Source of the DNA: Actinomycetota bacterium
GTDB lineage: Bacteria; Actinomycetota; Acidimicrobiia; Acidimicrobiales; Aldehydirespiratoraceae
Length of the DNA stretch: 64,000 bases
Reading direction: 5' to 3'
Assembly (NCBI GenBank): GCA_029979265.1
Contig: JAPOHW010000005.1
Coordinates: forward strand, 62,001-126,000
Shown: piece by piece, positions 61,395 to 64,000 of the stretch
Numbering within the stretch: the stretch's first letter is position 1
Layout of the letters: each line of letters opens with the position of its first letter
Made by a program: the position numbers and the translations under genes
The notes under the pieces: generated by a model
What the model saw: the letters and a program-made list of their open reading frames with translations, nothing else
What the model was told of the DNA's origin: nothing
Database searches by the model: none

Positions 61395-61735
61395 GCACCT
61401 TCTTCCGAGACTACTTCCGGGCGTGGGACGACCTCGATCTCGACGGCGTCCTCGCGTTCTTCACCGACGACGTCGTCTACGAGGACACCACGATCGAGCA
61501 CGGAGCGACGGGCATCGCCCAGATGCGCAAGTTCGTCCAGGCCTCCTTCGAAAACGTTCCCGACGCGAAGTTCGATCACGTCGGCGACGTGGTGAGTGGT
61601 GACGCGTTCGCCGTCGAGTGGGTGATGCAACCGATGGGCGTTCGCGGAGTCTCGATCGGCTCGCTACGCGACGGCAAGATCTGCAAGCAGCGTGACTACT
61701 GGAACGGCGCCAGGTTCCAAGTGCCGAACACGTGA
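61391..61735 (+). CDS. SnoaL-like/NTF2-fold protein
   Basis: A 114-residue alpha+beta cone-fold protein: FRDYFRAWDDLDLDGVLAFFTDDVVYEDTTIEHGATG at the start (helices plus first strands) and KICKQRDYWNG near the end. Related proteins are cyclases, isomerases or ketosteroid-isomerase-like; the Asp/His pattern permits acid-base chemistry but no specific reaction can be read. ATGA-coupled to the ACAD. Confidence 0.78.
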   Translation: MSTFFRDYFRAWDDLDLDGVLAFFTDDVVYEDTTIEHGATGIAQMRKFVQASFENVPDAKFDHVGDVVSGDAFAVEWVMQPMGVRGVSIGSLRDGKICKQRDYWNGARFQVPNT

Positions 61736-61739
61736 GCTG

Positions 61740-62606
61740 GTGACCGGCCGACACCATGTCCGCTGGTGTTTCCATGCGACTGCGATGGTCGCGGATTACG
61801 AGCGCACCCGTGATGCGCTGATTCGACTCGTCGGGCTCCGCGTTCTGGAGGACAGTCGCCTGGAGGACCCTGCAATCGGGCGCCGGGGTGGGATGGCCTG
61901 GGTCGGCGACAACACCATCGAGGTCGGGGAGCCGATCGTCGACGGAGGAGCGGTCGACCGGTTCGTGCAGCGGTTCGGGTCCCACATGAGCTCGATCGCC
62001 GTGCAGGTCGAAGACATCGACGCGACGGTCTCGTTCCTGGAACATAACGACGTTCGAATCGCCTCGCGAATCGGGCACCATATCGTGTTCACCCATCCTG
62101 CCGACACCGGCGATGTGGTGATCGAGTGGTTCGGTGACGAGGAAGCACTTGACCCACGGTTCGGCGCTCCGATGCCACCGCCAGTGGTCGCTCCCCTACT
62201 CGAGGTCACCCACATGGCCTTCGCCGGAGCGGTCGTCGACCACCCTGCCGCATCCGCCACTCGTCTCGCCGACCTGATCGGCCACGGGTTCACCGTGGCC
62301 GATCGCCCGATCGCGGGCGCCCCCGCGGCGACGGTCTCGATGGGAGACGTACCGATCGCGCTCTACCCAAGGCCCCGAAGCGCTGTCGAGAGTCGCCAGC
62401 TCTGGGGCCACACCTATCACCGCCCGCAAACTTCGAACCTCGGCGTACTGGTACCCGACCTGGCCACGGCTCGAGCGTCGCTCGCCGCAGCGAGTGTGCC
62501 GATTCACCGCGATGACGACACCAGCCTCGTCATCGCACCCGAGGTGACCGGCGGTGTCGCGATCGTCGTCGTCGACCGTCTGCTCGATGCAGATCCGCGA
62601 CGCTGA
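61740..62606 (+). CDS. VOC-superfamily protein (two modules)
   Basis: A 288-residue protein from GTG 61740, four bases after the SnoaL stop. The first module runs from HHVRWCFHATAM to VIEWFGDEE, the second from VTHMAFAGAVV to VAIVVVDRL, as in two-module glyoxalase/extradiol-dioxygenase proteins. Candidate metal ligands are an early His and the Glu of VIEWF. Could be an extradiol-type dioxygenase, epimerase or lyase; not resolved. Last gene of the run; convergent with the crotonase. Confidence 0.72.
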   Translation: MTGRHHVRWCFHATAMVADYERTRDALIRLVGLRVLEDSRLEDPAIGRRGGMAWVGDNTIEVGEPIVDGGAVDRFVQRFGSHMSSIAVQVEDIDATVSFLEHNDVRIASRIGHHIVFTHPADTGDVVIEWFGDEEALDPRFGAPMPPPVVAPLLEVTHMAFAGAVVDHPAASATRLADLIGHGFTVADRPIAGAPAATVSMGDVPIALYPRPRSAVESRQLWGHTYHRPQTSNLGVLVPDLATARASLAAASVPIHRDDDTSLVIAPEVTGGVAIVVVDRLLDADPRR

Positions 62607-62622
62607 TCAGCGTCAGCGTTCG

Positions 62623-63432
62623 TCACTCCCAGCGAAACCGGGGCCCCCGCTTTTCTACGAAAGCGACTCGGGCCTCGTCACTGTCGGCGTGGCGCTTCAC
62701 GCGTTGCGTGTAATCCTGCTCGGTCCGGTACCCGTCATACAGAGACATGGACTCGACACGGTTGGCCGATTCCTTCGCCAGCCGGACTGCGATCGGGCTC
62801 TTCGTTGCGATCGTCCGACCCAGATCTATTGCTGCGTCGTGGAGCTCGCTTCGGTCGACGACCGCTTCGATGCCTCCACGCCGGTAGATCTCGTCGGCGG
62901 TGACGAACTGACCGGTCAGGAACATACGCTTCGCCAACCACGGCCCGCACAGGCGTTGAGCATGTCGCACCCCGCCGAGCACGCCGACGTTGATCTCCGT
63001 CAGCGCAAAACTCGCATCGTCCGATGCGACGACCAGATCGCACGACGCCACGAGCGCCACCCCTGCACCGATGCACTTGCCGTGGACCTCGGCGATCACC
63101 GGCAGTCCGCTTTCGTAGATCGAGTTGAAACATTCGCGTGGGCTCCGGCCCGGATCGATCTGGTCGCGGGCATCGCCCTGTGGAGCACCGTCCTCCGGAC
63201 GACCGTCCGGCCGGTGGCGACGAGGTGAATCCTGGAGGTCGACACCCCCGCAGAACAGCTTGGAATCGGGCGCGGCTCGGAGCACGATGGCCGACGCCTC
63301 GCGCCCTGCGCTGAGCTGCGACATTGCCGCGGTGATTTCTTCGAAGGTCTGGTTGGCAAGTGCGTTCACGGGTGGGCGATCGAGGGTCACCACCGCGACC
63401 CCGTCCTCGACGGCGATACTGATGTGTTCCAC
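62623..63432 (-). CDS. Enoyl-CoA hydratase/isomerase family protein
   Basis: A 269-residue crotonase. The GTG at 63432 is chosen because GGGGAGAGA lies four bases before it; an upstream in-frame ATG (63477) would add 15 non-family residues. SKLFCGGVDL and HGKCIGAGVALVASCDLVVAS form the oxyanion hole; an Arg/Asp/Pro-rich insertion (SPRRHRPDGRPEDG) follows the first. C-terminus FVEKRGPRFRWE. Divergent from the TetR gene. Confidence 0.87.
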   Translation of the reverse strand: MEHISIAVEDGVAVVTLDRPPVNALANQTFEEITAAMSQLSAGREASAIVLRAAPDSKLFCGGVDLQDSPRRHRPDGRPEDGAPQGDARDQIDPGRSPRECFNSIYESGLPVIAEVHGKCIGAGVALVASCDLVVASDDASFALTEINVGVLGGVRHAQRLCGPWLAKRMFLTGQFVTADEIYRRGGIEAVVDRSELHDAAIDLGRTIATKSPIAVRLAKESANRVESMSLYDGYRTEQDYTQRVKRHADSDEARVAFVEKRGPRFRWE

Positions 63433-63497
63433 GGATCTCTCCCCGCTGATCGGCGCTCGACTGTGGCGAATCGGCATGAACCCTCACAGACCCCTAC

Positions 63498-63513
63498 TCG
63501 ACAGTATCGTCAA
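63498..63513. promoter_or_regulatory. Family A-like site at TetR/crotonase divergent promoter
   Basis: TCGACA, spacer GTAT, CGTCAA; one mismatch to the consensus (C for T in TGAC). It ends five bases before the TetR ATG, the usual place for an autoregulatory operator. Confidence 0.42.
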
Positions 63514-63517
63514 GTCC

Positions 63518-64000
63518 ATGGTCCGTGCCAGCACAACGTCCCAAGCGGACGTCGCCGACGGCGATCCCACGTTCTTGACTGCTGCCACGATCAGGCAACC
63601 CGCCGACGGGCTCGGTGCTCGCGCTCAGCGAACGATCGAGCGCATCATCGAGTCGGCGCGCGAGGTGTTCATGACCCGTGGCTATTCGGGAACGACGATC
63701 GATGAGATCGCCCGCGTCGCGGGCGTGTCCCGGGCGTCCGTCTACACCTACTTCCCCTCCAAGCGCGATGTGCTCCTGGCCGTCGGCGCGCACGCTGCCA
63801 GTAGCGCCTTGGAGATCGTCAGCACCCTGGCCGACCGCGAAGCTTCTGTCGGGGCGATGACCGAGTTCGTCACTACCTACTTCCGATTCCTCGACGTGCA
63901 CGGCAGTTTCTCATTCGCCTGGACCCAGGCGGCGCAGGACGACGAGGAGATCCGCGTCGTGGGCATGAAGCGGCATCTCGGCATCTGCAAGGCCTTCGGC
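63518..64000 (+). CDS. TetR family transcriptional regulator (3' end outside window)
   Basis: 161 codons are visible from ATG 63518 to the window edge. A polar 35-residue leader precedes the TetR DNA-binding domain; the recognition region is TIDEIARVAGVSRASVYTYF followed by PSKRDVL. The start of the ligand domain (MTEFVTTYFRFLDVHGSFSFAW) is present. A family A-like palindrome overlaps its promoter, making it the best candidate regulator for the family A sites, by inference. Confidence 0.88.
   Translation, partial: MVRASTTSQADVADGDPTFLTAATIRQPADGLGARAQRTIERIIESAREVFMTRGYSGTTIDEIARVAGVSRASVYTYFPSKRDVLLAVGAHAASSALEIVSTLADREASVGAMTEFVTTYFRFLDVHGSFSFAWTQAAQDDEEIRVVGMKRHLGICKAFG

Noticed and set aside
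1-64000. tRNA, rRNA, CRISPR, insertion-sequence or prophage elements
   Set aside because: No CCA-ending cloverleaf, rRNA-like stretch, regular spaced repeats, transposase motifs or integrase were seen on reading; gene transfer is suggested only indirectly by the mosaic of operators and gene remnants.

Overview
The window is a gene-dense, high-GC stretch (about two thirds G+C by eye) packed with acyl-CoA catabolism genes. Frequent GTG and TTG starts, 4-base ATGA/GTGA/TTGA start-stop overlaps, F420/FMN luciferase-like monooxygenases, a KstR-era style stock of acyl-CoA dehydrogenases, and DUF35/thiolase pairs point to an actinobacterium; an Acidimicrobiia-like lineage is my guess (inference, not shown). 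I see no rRNA, tRNA, phage, insertion sequence or CRISPR array.

Layout. 1-20.4 kb: crotonases, a thiolase, a cysteine-less thiolase/aldolase, short-chain dehydrogenases (SDRs), two AMP-forming acyl-CoA ligases, a DUF35 protein, four amidohydrolase-2 family hydrolases, a CoA transferase with an alcohol dehydrogenase, a TetR regulator, a luciferase-like monooxygenase and a DUF7064/7065-like protein. 20.4-39 kb: acyl-CoA carboxyltransferase, three more ligases, two intact acyl-CoA dehydrogenases (ACADs), crotonases, two MaoC-like hydratases, a kinase-fold phosphotransferase, an FMN split-barrel protein and a GntR regulator. 39-47 kb: SDR plus DUF2889 protein, an MFS exporter, and a branched-chain-amino-acid-type ABC importer (lipoprotein, LivHMG triple fusion, LivF). 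47-64 kb: an operon of alpha/beta hydrolase, crotonases, amidohydrolase, DUF35, thiolase-like protein and a metallophosphoesterase; a two-domain CaiB CoA transferase; and an SDR-monooxygenase-three-ACAD-SnoaL-VOC run ending at a TetR gene cut by the window edge.

How it fits together (inference): an importer brings in an organic acid, ligases or CoA transferases activate it, ACADs, hydratases/crotonases, SDRs and thiolase/aldolase shorten it, and monooxygenases plus amidohydrolase-type or alpha/beta C-C hydrolases open a ring. A cyclic terpenoid- or steroid-like substrate is plausible but not proven.

The most striking feature is not a gene. Two families of near-palindromic operator-like sites recur in promoter regions. 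Family A (YTGACR, 4-base spacer, YGTCAR) occurs at about eleven places in 1-13 kb and 39-64 kb. Family B (GAAAATGTTAACCCATTTTC-like) occurs five times, only between 23.6 and 34.6 kb. This suggests two separately controlled catabolic regulons interleaved in one region. Four gene remnants (ACAD, monooxygenase, SDR, crotonase) show active deletion of paralogues.
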